Below, piece after piece: positions 12,841 through 25,401 of a DNA stretch of 64,000 nucleotides. The position numbers and the translations under genes are program-made. Under the pieces are notes generated by a model. The model ran no database searches and was not told the DNA's origin. It was given only the letters and a program-made list of their open reading frames with translations. This DNA is from Scatophagus argus (Eukaryota; Chordata; Actinopteri; Scatophagidae). The stretch lies in the NCBI RefSeq assembly GCF_020382885.2, contig NC_058496.1, positions 25,028,501 through 25,092,500 on the forward strand, in the 5' to 3' direction. Each line of letters starts with the position of its first letter. Position 1 is the stretch's first letter.

Positions 12841-14666
12841 GTTTCATCTTAGCTGCAGTATGTTTTATCATGTAGCCACAACCACCTGTTACACATATAC
12901 CACCATTTTTTGTTAGCTTGCTGGTATTAGCATTTAGCTGAGCTTAATCAGTTCTGAAGTGCAGTTCTTCAGTGCTAAAGCAGCTCTACTGTACGGATCT
13001 TCTTGACATACATTTCATATTGTGGTGAAGGTCACCTTTTCAGCAATAACTTTTGTACCAGCCAGCTGCTTTTTTCCCCTCCAAAACATCAGTCATTGGG
13101 TCATTTTGTTAAAAAAAAATCCAGAAATACATTCTGAACTCACATTTTGTACTGTCTTTGCTGCTGAAGTTTAACACCTGTTTTTCATGATCATACTGGT
13201 TGAAGAATAGCAAGAATATAACATTTATAAGTACACAACCCTGACCAAAACCCTATGAAACACATGACGTTACTGACATTTATCTTATTTGTTAGGAAAA
13301 TGGACAGGAAAGTGGCCAAAATGATTTAATATTGGATAAAATTATACAAATCAGCATCTCAGCATATAAAAGAAGCTGATAAAACTGCTATATGATTTTG
13401 AAGGGTTCAATATTTTTTAGGGTTTCTGCAAAATATGTGTCCCTGTTGCTTTAGCTGTCAATGCAGATTAGTTTCAGATTACCACATTTCTATGTGACCA
13501 ATTCACAGGCACTTGTACTTTAGTTGGGTATTTCCAATTTCAGCTTGTTTTAATAGGAGGAAACTATTTTTTGGGATTAAGTCACAGTTTTCTTGAGTCT
13601 AAAGCAGCTATTCTGTTTTACCCTCATTTCTAAAAAGTTCCTGAAACATGTTGTTTTCTATAAATGAAATAATGTAGCTTGACTTTCCACTTTAAAAAAA
13701 AAAATACTTTTAAGACTCAATAATTAATTATGTTTTCTCTGAACATATTAAAATAGTTCAAATCAGCTCCACCCTTACCTGTGGGAATTTTACATTTAAA
13801 AGTAAAAAGAACTGACAAACTGTAGATATCAAATGATTTATTCCAAACATGTCAAAATCTGCCAGTAGATCTATCATTATAAACTCATATTACTGATCTC
13901 TTATTCGAAGTTGAAGTCACCAAAAAATCTGAATATATCACAGTAAACGCTGACGTATTGAACCAATGCTGATAATATATAGAACATTTTGCTTGGGGGT
14001 TTAGGTCTTGAATATGTCAGGAGCAACAGCAACAGATCACATCATAAAAAAGAAAAGCAGACACAAAAATAATCAAACCTTGGAAAACAGAATAATATTT
14101 CTTAATATCTGAATCATACAATCAATTGTATTTAGCCAAAGAAGATGTCTGCCAACATTAACAGGTCTTGTCACGTACTTTACTGAATGAGCATATAGTT
14201 TGTACAGGTTTGCTAACTAATCTTCAACATTTAAACAAGGTTTATATTAAACTTTAACCTAAGGCTCATCAATAAGCATGCTGTTACAGATTTTCACCAA
14301 AAAAATATATATCATCAGGTTGGAGAGAGTAAAGAGGAATAAAGGGAGAGAATGCAAATAAGTTGCAGATCATGTTGCCTAAAGTTCATTTGGTACACAT
14401 TTCAGACCAATTTTTGTCTTATTGAACATGTTCAGCACATCTACGGGCATAAAGAGCTTTGCAATATCCCATACAATGACCTCATTACAAATTTGAGTTT
14501 GCACCTTCTCATTCATCTACATCACTTAGATCAAACTAAATCTAAAGTATGCACGTTACTCCCCACTTGGCTCTGCAACACCAACATCTCAGGCATCCTC
14601 TTCCACACTTCTCGTCTGTGTCGAGCGGCCATCACTCCACCAGGAGGTGTCACGGTGGGATTTGAG

Positions 14667-14707
14667 TAGATTTTATCTATTATCCCTCCCATAATAGATA
14701 AAATCTA
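14667..14707. repeat. Hairpin: 17-bp perfect inverted repeat, 7-base loop
   Basis: Arms 14667-14683 (TAGATTTTATCTATTAT) and 14691-14707 are exact reverse complements around CCCTCCC. There is no U-run terminator context and no gene. It may be a short fold-back or MITE-like remnant. Confidence 0.85.
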
Positions 14708-15829
14708 TGATTCATGGATGTGGAGGCAGCTCAAGGAAAACCAATCCTGTGACACTTTCTTCCCTGTGCTGTACACAGGGCAGCAGCAGCTACAGAAGGA
14801 CAAGGCAGCACAGCAGCTCACCCCTGACAACCATGATAAAATGGACTTCCGTAACTAAATTCGTAAAGCATGGGGCAATAAAACTCAATCTTCTGTAAAA
14901 TTCAATTAAGTCATTATCTGACTGATTGTATCTTTAATTAAAAACAGAAGTGACAGTAAATTTCTGTGATATATCAGGATCAATCGATACTGCTATACAA
15001 TCTGGTCTCAAGGGGTGATTTATAATGTCAAAGTCTTATAGGTAACTCCACATTCTTCTCTCTAAAACCACTGGTGGATGAAATTAAGAGTAAGTGCGTT
15101 TCATAAAAAAACAAGGTGGTCACGTTATTGATTACAACAGATGAGGCAGAATCCAATAAATATTCCCGCAGCGCAGCAGAAAAAACACAAGTAATTTTCT
15201 TTGTTTTATATTGTTGTTTCCCTGCACACAATCACATTTACACTTCATCACTTAGGGTGTTTTTATTTTCCTAAAATTTGTGGCAACATAAACTCCAAGA
15301 CTCCAAATTACTTTTGTTGCTGTCTTATTCTAACACAAACACAAATAAACACTTTCAAAGCATGTAATTTGAAATGAATCTCCATAGAACACAAACAATA
15401 TACAATACAGCCATGTTCTAGTCAGCTTCACAATGCAGAGAAATTGGCAAAATCTCATCTGTGTTGTTTTTTTAATTAACACTTAAACAACACAAAACAG
15501 GATTACTATCATTAGTTCATGAAGTAAACCACAACTTTAGTTTGTTTTGGGGTTTGATTAATGTTACTGGGTCTGTAAATCATCAGAAAACAAACATGAA
15601 AAATGGCAAACAGTCCAAAACTCAAAGATACTCAATTTACTGCAACTCAGGACAAGAAAAAACCAGAAATCCAAAGAGATGCTGAAACCATAAAATGTTT
15701 TACATTTTTGTCTTGGAAAATGCCTTAAATGACAGACCAACAAATCAAAATAGATGCTGACTCATTTTCTAGATGACTTAATCAGATAATAAACTCGAAT
15801 GTTCCTGCTCTACACATCACTGCTACAGA

Positions 15830-16130
15830 TTCACCACCTCAGCCTCTGCTGGCAGTACCAAAGTGTGTAAACAGCTGTAGTCCTGGCCAGAAGGGGTTAA
15901 ATATACAACAGACATGCAAATTCTCTGGTATAAATGGTGCTGATGGATCAGCGCCATTAATAGCGTTGTTGCTCATCACGCATACCAATACAACAAAGGG
16001 AAATTTGATTTATGTGTGGCTTTTTGTCCCCCCTAACCCTCAAGTTGCACATTGTCCTGCAGGAGGAGTTGCTCTGTCAGGAAGATTCCCTGCTCTGAGC
16101 TTTAATTAACTTTCACATATACCTGAAAAA
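15830..16130. promoter_or_regulatory. Candidate enhancer-like block downstream of dmrt1
   Basis: The block is less AT-rich and less repetitive than its flanks. It contains a perfect POU octamer ATGCAAAT (15914-15921), TAAT-type homeobox cores (GCCATTAATAG) and CTTTAATTAAC. These words suggest a conserved enhancer inside the dmrt cluster, but conservation could not be tested here. Confidence 0.25.
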
Positions 16131-17135
16131 GAAAGAACAAGTGCAGTTTAAGCATCTTTGCAATCATCTAATTTCCCCATTGATCTGATTGTTGTTTGAG
16201 GTAAATTTCAGTATTTAATTCACTTTCCAATGTTGCAAGTCAAAAGGTGTCTTGTCATCCATCATCCATCAAAAAATTAGCTTATTGCAGATATATTTGT
16301 ATGTGTCACCTGATGACTGACATTTAATTATTGTACAGAAAAGACAAGACATGTTTGAGCTCATTTAAAAACAAATGGTCTGATGAATTATCCTGCTCAG
16401 TACAATGGTTACAATTATTTAAAATGTTTTCCCTATCAAATTGTAAGAAAAAAAGTATGTATGAACAATTATCAGAGTTTTACACACTATACTAATGTAC
16501 TCTGAAATATCAGTATATCAGTAACAGCATCTGTTGGGTGACAGTATTGTTGACAATACAGTTGCTCCTAACCTTTGTTTCAACAGCATTTTAATGACAA
16601 TATTTCAAAGAGAAGCAGGTGCTGACCACAGACAGTATAATAAATGGACTGTGCCCCCGTGTCTGAAAAGTGAAGCCACGGAGACAAGACTTTATTGCTA
16701 AGTTATTGTTATTGTTGATACACAGTGCTTTAAAACTTTTTCTTTCTAATGTCCAGCAGGGGATTCAGAAACAAGTCTGACTACATATAATTTTAAGAGA
16801 AAATTACTCTACATCTCACTTGATTTATTACCTCAGTGAACAGTATCCTAAGGAATCGCTACTTTCACTAATACAGCATGATGTTCATTGAGTAAATTAT
16901 GGTCCAGACAATGAAGCTGGGAATGCTTTAAAGTGTGCCAACTTCTGATTGACAAGAGACTACCATGGCATGTCCTCAGGTTCTCAATCAGATTCACAAT
17001 GCCACACTCAAGGCTTTTCAAATGGTAGTCCACAATTATTATACAGTCTATGGTAAGTATACTTTAAAATCGAGTGTTGAAATTATATGCAGATCAACAT
17101 TCCCTGAAAGTCTCTGATTTATTAACCTCTACCAG

Positions 17136-17167
17136 TGATCCCAACCTGCTAGGCCAGGTTGGGATCA
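17136..17167. repeat. Hairpin: 13-bp perfect inverted repeat
   Basis: Arms TGATCCCAACCTG (17136-17148) and CAGGTTGGGATCA (17155-17167) flank a 6-base loop. It lies about 0.8 kb past the dmrt1 stop codon and could fall in its 3' UTR, where it would form a stem in RNA of either strand. Confidence 0.8.
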
Positions 17168-17983
17168 ACTTTGTTTATTAGTTCACTGGACCAAAACAGA
17201 TTTGAAAAAGCACTCTACATTTAAATGACTGTATTTAGGAAAAACCTTTGCCAAGTGCTTGAAATGTACAGCAGCAGTGATTTCTGTATATATTCTGATT
17301 AAAAGAAAGTTCACTGTATCTAAATAATCATTCACTGCCCATTCACTGTTAACAGAAGCACATCCCTGATGCTGTTTGAAAACGGCATTAGTCCTATTTG
17401 CTGTAAGTCAGAAAGGGTTATAATATCATTATTTTGTATTTTGGGTAATTTTATCTTCTGGGCATTAAAAAAGAAGTTCACTTTTCCTAACAATTGTGCT
17501 CTGAAGAGGAAAAAAAAAAGTGTACAACTTTACAAATACATGACAAGTTACAATCTGGTCTTACTAACTTGATGCACTCTTGATAAGTGGCAATAAAGAG
17601 ACACTTTTAGTGCATGTTTGAAAATCTTTAACATTGTTTGTACAAAGCATCAAAAGCTTAATTTTGAGGAGAGGCTTCTCAGATATTTGCATTTTGGTAT
17701 TTGTGAACTTGTACAGTTTTTTTGTTGTTTGCTTTTTTTTTTTTAATTTCAATGCATTTTCTATGCTGACAAACTGTTTTCAACAGAAGATTTAATAATT
17801 TACATTCTTTACTCTTAACTAAACTATGCAACAGACATCACCATGCCTCCTGGACAGAAAGACCTAAAGACCAGAAAAACCTATAGTGACAATAAACTTG
17901 TGAAACTGTTTTTCAAGAACATAAAGTAACTGCTCAACTAATCTCATAACGCTTTTGTTGTATAATTTTATCCTTAGCTTTTT

Positions 17984-18129
17984 TCATTTTCCAGCGTCAC
18001 CATCGATGATGGAGCTGACAGTGAAGTTTGGCATCTCATCGCTGGCCTCACATTCAACATTGACCTCAGAGTTAAGCGGGGTCCTGCAGGCGGAGTCGTG
18101 AACAATGGAGATGTGACTGGGGGAGAAGG
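17984..18129 (-). CDS. dmrt1: dmrt1, coding exon 5 (C terminus)
   Basis: The last coding exon follows a TTTCTGCAG acceptor and ends at TGA (17984-17986). It completes a split Ser codon and encodes FSPSHISIVHDSACRTPLNS, then EVNVECEASDEMPN and FTVSSIIDGDAGK. The ECEAS...NFTV.SII pattern matches the C-terminal end of teleost DMRT1 as I know it. Phases agree with exon 4, giving a 300-aa protein from 903 coding bases. It is separated from exon 4 by a 16.7-kb intron. Confidence 0.92.
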
Positions 18130-19789
18130 CTGCAGAAATGAGACACACAGAATCCAGTTTATTTTTAACTTTTCAAAGTAGACAATGAAACAGCAGCGTT
18201 TTCCCTAAGTGTCCAATGCTGGCATGATGGCCAGACAACATTTTCAGCCACCTACTGTCTATAAGATTCTTAGATCTTGCTTGTTTTTAATTTTGTCTTG
18301 AACTGGATCAAAGATCTTAGTCATATCTTAAGTTGTCAGAGAAACAAGCCCACGAAAGTATCAGCTCAACTCGCAGACATCCTGTGTCCACTGAAGAGTG
18401 TTGAAAAAACACTGAATTTTAACATGAAACTGCTCAATTCTGTGTTTTTGCCAGTCAAAGTCCATTTGGAGGCTACTTCATAAGGTTGTCAAAGTTGGTT
18501 TGTGGTTATTGTTTTAATTGCGAGACCCCTAGCTGGCTACTATATTCACAAAGCAACAGTTGTGGCTACTTCACCTAATTATTGGCCAGATATGTATGTA
18601 TATATGTGTGATAGTAAGCAAGGACCAACTAGTTTTTGGGGGGTTTTTTTTGTTTTTTTTATATTCATCAAATTTCAACATTGCACATAATAATAAATAG
18701 TATGTCACAAAATAAAAGGCTTTATATAACAATATTATTATGGTTAAAAAATTATTAAAACACATAACAATTAAATTGTTGTCGTGCTCTGGTAAAGTAT
18801 GTTTATGCACTTGAAAAATAAACCTCAAATTTTTCACTGCGCTTTAGGTATTGGGCTACAAATCTTTTTTCTTGGATACTCCTCAAAGTCATTAATATGA
18901 TAAATTCAAATTGCCTCTTGGAGGCAGACAGAACAGCAGCACACATAAAATAAAAAATGTCTCCGTACTTATGGCAAGCAAATAAAAAGGAGAACAGAAA
19001 TACTACAATGAGACAAACACACCAGCAGAGTGGTATCATCAGCACTGCAGAATAAATGGAGCTCTCTCTGAAGTGCTGTATTCACCTGATATAAATATGA
19101 CTGTACAGCAAAATGATTCTTCGCAAAGCTCTGGATTTAAAGCAAATTGAGTCAGTCAGCAAAAAGGGAAGACAATGAACACAAAACAAATTCATCAGAT
19201 CTTTTACAGTTAACATGAGAGCTATGCACAACTACCCATTTTAGCACTCACCTACAGCCACTGCACACACTAACACAATAGGTTGGTCAACAGCATTTTT
19301 TTTATAATCAAATGTTATTAACACTTAATAACTATTGTGGAGCTTTTGTCATTGATTATCCCATTAAGAGCTTCTGTCAAGCCATATTACGAGACATTTA
19401 TCTGTGGAGAGTTGTTTTTGATCTGACTGACAATTTGTTTTGGCGTTGTGCTCAGAAAATAGGCTGACCTATTAGGCAATTCAATCAAAATGATTTGACA
19501 ACAATAAACGGCGCATCTTTGAAGTAATCTAATGGCTAAAAACAACAACAGTAACAGCAGCAACAACAACAATAATACTAATATTACTGTTATCAATAAC
19601 AGTAATAAGAATGATGAAGACCCATTGTCACAAAGTGCTTGACAAAGTAATAATAGCTGTCTTTTAGCGTGGTACATAAAAACCAGAAAACAAACCCCAA
19701 TCAGAGGACTTCAGATTCCTCCTGGTTCTGTGTGAGTGTAAGTGTAAGGATATACAGATTGACATAGGACTCTTCAGTGGACTTGGTCA

Positions 19790-20040
19790 TTATCTGACCC
19801 AGTGGAAGTATAAGGCCAACAGCACTGGCCCTGGGACAGGACCTCAGAGAACACCACGAAACACATATTTCGCTGATGAAGCATAATTATCAACTGTAAC
19901 CAAAAGGTCCTGCCTGCCATGGATAAGGACAACCAATGAAGCACTGATCAAGAGATACCAACCCACTGCCTAAGCCTCTCAATCAATATAGGGTGGTCCA
20001 CAGTCTAAAAAGCAGCACTGATATCTAATAATGTTGTAAG
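19790..20040 (-). mobile_element. Decayed LINE reverse-transcriptase fragment
   Basis: Read on the minus strand, the frame gives LDISAAF, stop, TVDHPILIERLRQWVGIS, stop, SVLHWLS and further on GPVPGPVLLALYFHW in a shifted frame. This is the pattern LLDxSAAFDTVDHxILIxRL...GxPQGSVLGPxLFxLY of non-LTR reverse transcriptases. Two in-frame stops and a frameshift show it is long dead. It is a different lineage from the CR1/L2-like LINEs elsewhere in the window, whose motif is FDFSSAFNTI. Confidence 0.75.
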
Positions 20041-21204
20041 ACACAACTTTATTTATCCTAAGGGAACTTGTGTGGCAGTTGCAGTACAAGGAAAGGTGCA
20101 AGTAAATATCAACAAACAGAAGTCCAAAATCCACAAACAGAAAATATCCACATTGTTGATATTAACACAGTTAACTGTAAGGCTCAGGCTACTCATGTGC
20201 TTCTTGCCTAATCATTACAATACAAAAACATTTCAATTACAATATACTGGTTCCCAAATTGAGAGCTGACCAGTGGATGAAATATAAAAAATAATTATTT
20301 CAGCGACAAATACAAAGTGTTTTTGAAAGATATTTCCCAATCACCTCCATCAAATGATAGCCAAAAAAAGCTGAAATGTGCTCTAGTTGATTAGTCCACT
20401 CCCTTTCTGATTAAGCTGTACTGTCTCAAATACGTTTACTCTGGATAATCTAGTGATCAGGACAGTATTAATATCAACAAGAGTTTAGTTCCAGTGTTTC
20501 CCAGAATCCTTCTTGATTTCTTCTTCTTGATTAGCCTCCCTCTTGATTCCTCATTCTCACCTACACCATCTCTCTCTCTCTCTTTCTCTCTCTCCCCTCA
20601 GCAGTGGAGGGAGGGGAAAAGAGGAGTAATTTTTCTCCTCATTAACTTCTTGATTGGTTTCGGTCTCCAATTTTTTGCCCATTTGCAGTTTGTCACCAAT
20701 TCCAAACTGGCAGCCCAGTCGTTAATACCGATGTTTGTGTAGCTAAGTGTACCCTGCTCTGTTTTTTTAAATCCGTCAGTGGCCTGCTTGTACAGCAATA
20801 ACTGCATGTGGATGGGGGGAGAGCAGCTGTGAATTAGCCCACTCACTGTTAATTCTCTGACTGTTCATCAGCAGGAAATCTATGATATAATTAAAGGCTG
20901 AAAGCAACTGGATGTGTTCATTTCACTGGAGATGTTAAATCACGACACACTGCTGTACACATGTACACTACTTCATCTGACTGTTCTATGCTCTCCTGTT
21001 TAATATAGATTAATGTTGCTGAAACACCAGAAAGCCTTGTCCTCAATTAGCAGTCGAGCACCCAATAATGACACAAAAGCTGTAACTAATTAAACAATTA
21101 ACATGTTATTTTCATTGTCAATCTTATTTTCTACTAATTTCATTTTGTTGAAAAAAAAAAAAGTTAAATGTAATGAGAAAATGAAGAAAGAAGGAAAAAA
21201 TGAA

Positions 21205-21262
21205 GCACAACAATATTCTGTGGGATCAATAAAGTTCTTATCTTATCTTATCTTCTTCTTAT
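21205..21262 (+). mobile_element. LINE 3' tail
   Basis: The sequence 'tgtgggatcaataaagttcttatcttatc' is the reverse complement of the 3' end of the LINE at 51927-54856. It carries the same AATAAAGTTC and a TCTTATCTTATC tail. Only the tail is present. Confidence 0.7.
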
Positions 21263-22737
21263 CTGCTTTTGTAAAACTTATTTACTACCTTAAAGCATGA
21301 TTTCTCTAGTTCTATCATTCAGGCCATTAGTCTTTAGTCAAAACCTTAAGATCATTTTCTTATAGCACCAACACAATCACAACTGCTATGCAGTTCCTCA
21401 GTTCTCCTTTCAGGTTCCCCTCCTTTCTCAATTTTATTCTTATTTATATGTCCCTATAGAAATCAATATCAACATTTTTTCTTGGTACAAATTATTCATT
21501 ACTCAGAAACTGATCAGCAATAAAATTATTTCCCAGCATTCAGCAAAAACAAAACAAACAAAAACAAAATACTTACAACATGTCAGTGTCATGTCAATAT
21601 GATGAATGGGACCAACAGTGGCACTCATTTGGAGTCATGTTTGTGACCACCTGATGAATGTACTTCCAATATTCACTCACTTTTTGCTCTGTTTTGGTCT
21701 CTACCAAGTCCTGGGACATTTTTGCAGCAACATCCAGGTCCATGTCATGCATTTTATTTTTATTACTGCCAAAAATTTAGAAAATGAGATCTTCAGGTTT
21801 TCAGCTGTGATAATAAAATTCTGTCTATACTGGATGTAAGCAGTTATAACTGCACTTGCTATATGTCTCCTTGTGAACCACGAGAGAAGATAAGCTCTTC
21901 TATTTAACATTCAGCCTATTTACAAAAAATAGTTTGTAACAAGACAGACTTTACCAGCTCATGCTGTTGAAGGAGAGTATATTCTCCTGAATGAACTTTT
22001 GCCCTTTTCCCAGTCACTCAGCACTCTATATAAGATTTCCAAACTATTAAACAGTCTTTGTATGGAATAACAAAAGAAAGCTTTTTTAACCTCCCACTTG
22101 TCCTGTTAAGAGAGGGAGGGAGGGAGTGAATGAAGGTGCAATCATTTCTGCTGCTGCCAAAGAGAGGAACAAAAGCCCATGTGAGAGGATGGTAATTCAG
22201 TCTGATCCTGCAGGGATAAGCTCTCTCTGTGGGTTTCATACACTCATCCACTGTACACAAGGGTCATACGGGTAGATAACACCTAAAGTAAACACACACA
22301 CAGGCGTGCACACAAACACAATTCTGCACTGAACTGTATGTGAAGTATCAGGAAGTAGAACTGTAAGTATATTAATTTTCAGACAAGATATAATAAGTTT
22401 TTTTCATTTATCTAGGATTTTATTACTTAAATGGATTTTCAGTTTACTTGTGAAAATTGAATATATAAAAATCATTTACAAATTTATTAAGAAATTGGCA
22501 TAAAAAACAATGAATATGTTGCCATGATGTGTGATCACTATACTCATTATTGGCAGCTACTAAAGATTATTTTGTATGCATGTAATATTTATAATTTATA
22601 TTAAATATATTACATCATATATGGATGTATATCTTACACACTTTTGAAGTGGGGCTTTTTAATGATTTTCATTTCTGACTAATAGAAATCTTAATGCAAC
22701 TACTAGTGCACAGAGATATTTCAGACAACAGTATGCT

Positions 22738-22955
22738 TTCAACATTGTGGCAACAGTTTGGTGACTGCCCTTTTCGTGTTTCAACATGACAATGCCCCAA
22801 AGCCATACAAAGACAGGTCTATAATGAAACTGATTTGACAGCCAGATCTTATCCTAATGTTCTTTTGGCTGACTAGGAGAAAATACCTGCAGCCAGCATT
22901 TGGTGGAAAGTCCTTAGAGTAGAATTGCTGTTATTGTTGTTTTTATAGCATCAGA
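22738..22955 (+). mobile_element. Tc1/mariner-like transposase remnant
   Basis: The words 'tttcaacatgacaatgcccc', 'taatgttcttttggctga', 'gagaaaatacctgcagccag' and 'ggtggaaagtccttagag' follow in order the 3' part of a common fish DDE transposon, as I recognise it ('...QHDNAP...', then 'NALVAEWEKIPAAS...', 'VESLP.R'). The frame is broken and there are internal deletions. The superfamily call is by memory and moderate. Confidence 0.6.
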
Positions 22956-23563
22956 TTAATACTAACACAGGACATACAGTATAGGTATAGGCATTAATGA
23001 GAAATTCACCAAGTTGACACGCTTGCTATACAGATGGTTGCAAGTTATTACTGCAGTTAATAACTGCACATTAATGGGAATTTTAAACACAATGTGACAC
23101 TGAGTGTGAAAGCTTGACAAAATAATCTTAGCTTTCAAGCAGGTCTTATTCAGCAGATAGAACTTGCTTAGTGTGACACTATTCAGTTCACAATTTGCAA
23201 GTTGCCAAAGACAACAATCAACAATATCAACTCTCCGAATTTGTCTATCTTGTCAGTGCTCTCCAGGGACAAGAACACATAGTGGAGGCTTTCATCAAGG
23301 GAACAAAAATTCAATCTTGAGAATGAAGAGTTGTCTGTCACATGACAAGGCTGACCCGGTATTAAATGGCTACACAGTAAATTTGCCAGTGTAAAAAATG
23401 CATTGTCAAAGTATTTTAATTCTTTCAGAGTTCTTCCAACAAAGAACAGAGTAAAACTGAACAAGAAAACCTCCAGTGTTGGTGAAAATAATTGGAGTTA
23501 ACAGTTTTACACTGTCAGTGCAACATTTAAGTAAATTGGCTCTCTCGGGGAAAATTCAACACC

Positions 23564-23571
23564 GATTAGAG
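23564..23571 (+). repeat. 8-bp target-site duplication, left copy
   Basis: GATTAGAG immediately precedes the hAT terminus at 23572 and is repeated exactly at 24270-24277. An 8-bp duplication is the hallmark of hAT insertion. Confidence 0.9.
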
Positions 23572-24269
23572 CAGTGCTTCTCAATTATTTTCTGTTACGC
23601 CCCCCCTAGCAAGAAGAAAACAATTCGCGCGCCCCCACCCACTCTCCGCCGCGACTATAAATAATAGTAATAATAATATGTAATATGATGCTAACAGTGC
23701 TCGCTGGTTTACTGAAGTAGCATTCACAAAGCGGGATGATTGTTGGCAATATTCGGCACATTCTCGCTGAAAAAACACCAGCGGCTTATCAGCATGATTG
23801 GGATGTAATGTCTTCAAGTGGCGCCTTAATTTATTTGGCTTCATGCTGTCCGCTGCCAGCATTTTTAGACACAGTAAACACACGGGTCTTTCGCCTCCCA
23901 CTGCAGTCACAGTGAAGCCAATCGCTACATATGCTTCGTCATATTTCCTCGTCTTAGCTTTCGGGTGAGTTAGTTTTGTCCCATTATCTTCGTCTCTCTC
24001 CGCCTTTCTTTTCATTCCTGTTAAAAATTTCTTCATGTTTTCTCTTAAGGGTTCGTTTACTGCACTTCATATCGCCTGCTCGGTGCAAAAAAACCGCTAC
24101 ACCATAGAGCTAATACTCCCTGCGCACATTCTGACAATGAGAGCGCCACTGCCAACTACTGTAGTGGATGTGCAATTACACTTTATTCTAGTACGGCAAA
24201 AAAAAGCATGTTCCCCATGGTCACACGCGCCCCCCTTGGCATCGCACCCCCACTATTTGAGAAGGACTG
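23572..24269 (-). mobile_element. hAT element, 698 bp, with terminal inverted repeats and BED-finger exon
   Basis: The termini are CAGTGCTTCTCAA (left) and CAGTCCTTCTCAA (right, read on the minus strand), differing at one position, and the element is flanked by the 8-bp duplication GATTAGAG. The minus-strand frame 23581-24036 starts MKKFLTGMKRKAERDEDNGT and contains a BED-type finger: CLLCLKMLAADSMKPNKLRR, then HLKTLHPNH, so C-x2-C...H-x4-H. The catalytic and C-terminal dimerisation regions of hAT transposase are absent, so this is an internally deleted, non-autonomous copy related to ZBED/SCAND3-type transposases. Intact ends suggest fairly recent movement. Confidence 0.9.
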
Positions 24270-24277
24270 GATTAGAG
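24270..24277 (+). repeat. 8-bp target-site duplication, right copy
   Basis: GATTAGAG, identical to 23564-23571, directly follows the right hAT terminus. Confidence 0.9.
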
Positions 24278-25401
24278 CAAGTTACCTATCAGTGTTAAAA
24301 AAAAAAAATATTACTCTGAAAACCCCGCCCACCAACCTCCCCGCTCAAACTGAGGACGTCGACAACTCTGGCATCACCATTTTCAAATCGAATGACTGCG
24401 TTAAATTTTTCTAAATAAACTATTGCTGTTGTTACTTCATTCGAACAGAATCTGTTTGTAAGAATAAAGGTACGTCGTCGTTGTCAGTGTTGGTTACGTG
24501 TCTTCAAATACCGAATTTCAAATGGCTAACGTGATATCTGATCGGCGACTAGCTTAAATGTACCAGCTACATGGAGATAATTAGGGCTGACCACGCAACG
24601 CCAAACTGAACAAACACGGCACGATGTAACGTTAATGTCAGCGAGGACGGGCTGTTACGGTGTGTTATGTGTCACGCTTGTACATTTATTCCAGTAAAAT
24701 AGCTGACACTGCAGGTGTCAGGAGTCGGCTAAAGTAGCTAACACTAGTAACTATTGGTGTCTGTGGTGGCGAACGCGACAGTGCTGCACGCTGGTACGAA
24801 GATTTTAAGAGAAGTTTCTGGTGTCGGTCGATGTAATTAGGGCTCTGGGTGTGGCACATGTCGCGCACCGTGACTGCTAAAACATCGTCGCTGCCACTAA
24901 AATTTCATACGCCGATCACTTTCAGCGAATTTTGTCTGCTAATGTTTTATTAGTGCGGTGTGAGCACATCAACGCAGGATGCCTGTCATCGGCTGTGGGG
25001 ACTAGGGAAGTGCTGGTGCGTGCAGAATGGCTTTAATTGGAAATTGTGAATCACAATAAATCGGACAGTTTGTGATTTATAAAGCTGAAATTGGCCATTT
25101 CAGGTTGTGTATTTACCTTTTGTGCCACAGCTTATACTGGTGTGTTGGGATCATAATGTTGATATCAGTTTGCTTCCTTTGGAGATACCACCATGTTGAT
25201 TAAAACTAAAGGAACTAACAGTGTTAGCGTGTTCATAATTTCTTAAAAATTGAACATAATCGTCTTCACCGTTTCGGCAAGCAATTAAGATCTGAGTTTT
25301 GTGGTTGGCGGTCATTATAAGATTCAATGCCTGGCAGCATCAATGTATTGGTAGCACATTATTATTTATATATATGAAATTGTTTCGTTTTTTTTTCTCA
25401 G
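24278..25401 (+). other. Possible 5' region of the intronic gene copy
   Basis: This 1.1-kb stretch is richer in CpG than its flanks around 24340-24900 and lies upstream of the exons starting at 25402, so it may be the old promoter or 5' UTR. No N-terminal coding exon that would splice in phase (two bases are needed) to 25402 was found. Confidence 0.3.

Larger units (their letters stand above)
9601..17983. other. dmrt3-dmrt1 intergenic region (includes dmrt1 3' UTR)
   Basis: No supported protein-coding exon other than a LINE fragment (11957-12541). It holds a perfect long palindrome (10310-10372), a dispersed repeat (about 12755-12840), two short hairpins (14667-14707, 17136-17167) and one candidate regulatory block (15830-16130), all listed separately. 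The dmrt1 3' UTR extends left from 17983. A minus-strand AATAAA near 17117 is one possible polyadenylation site but cannot be proved. The rest is AT-rich and unremarkable. Confidence 0.6.

Noticed and set aside
14352-14898. Possible short genes at 14352-14669 and 14707-14898
   Set aside because: No motif, splice context or family resemblance, and they are split by a hairpin. Left as intergenic.
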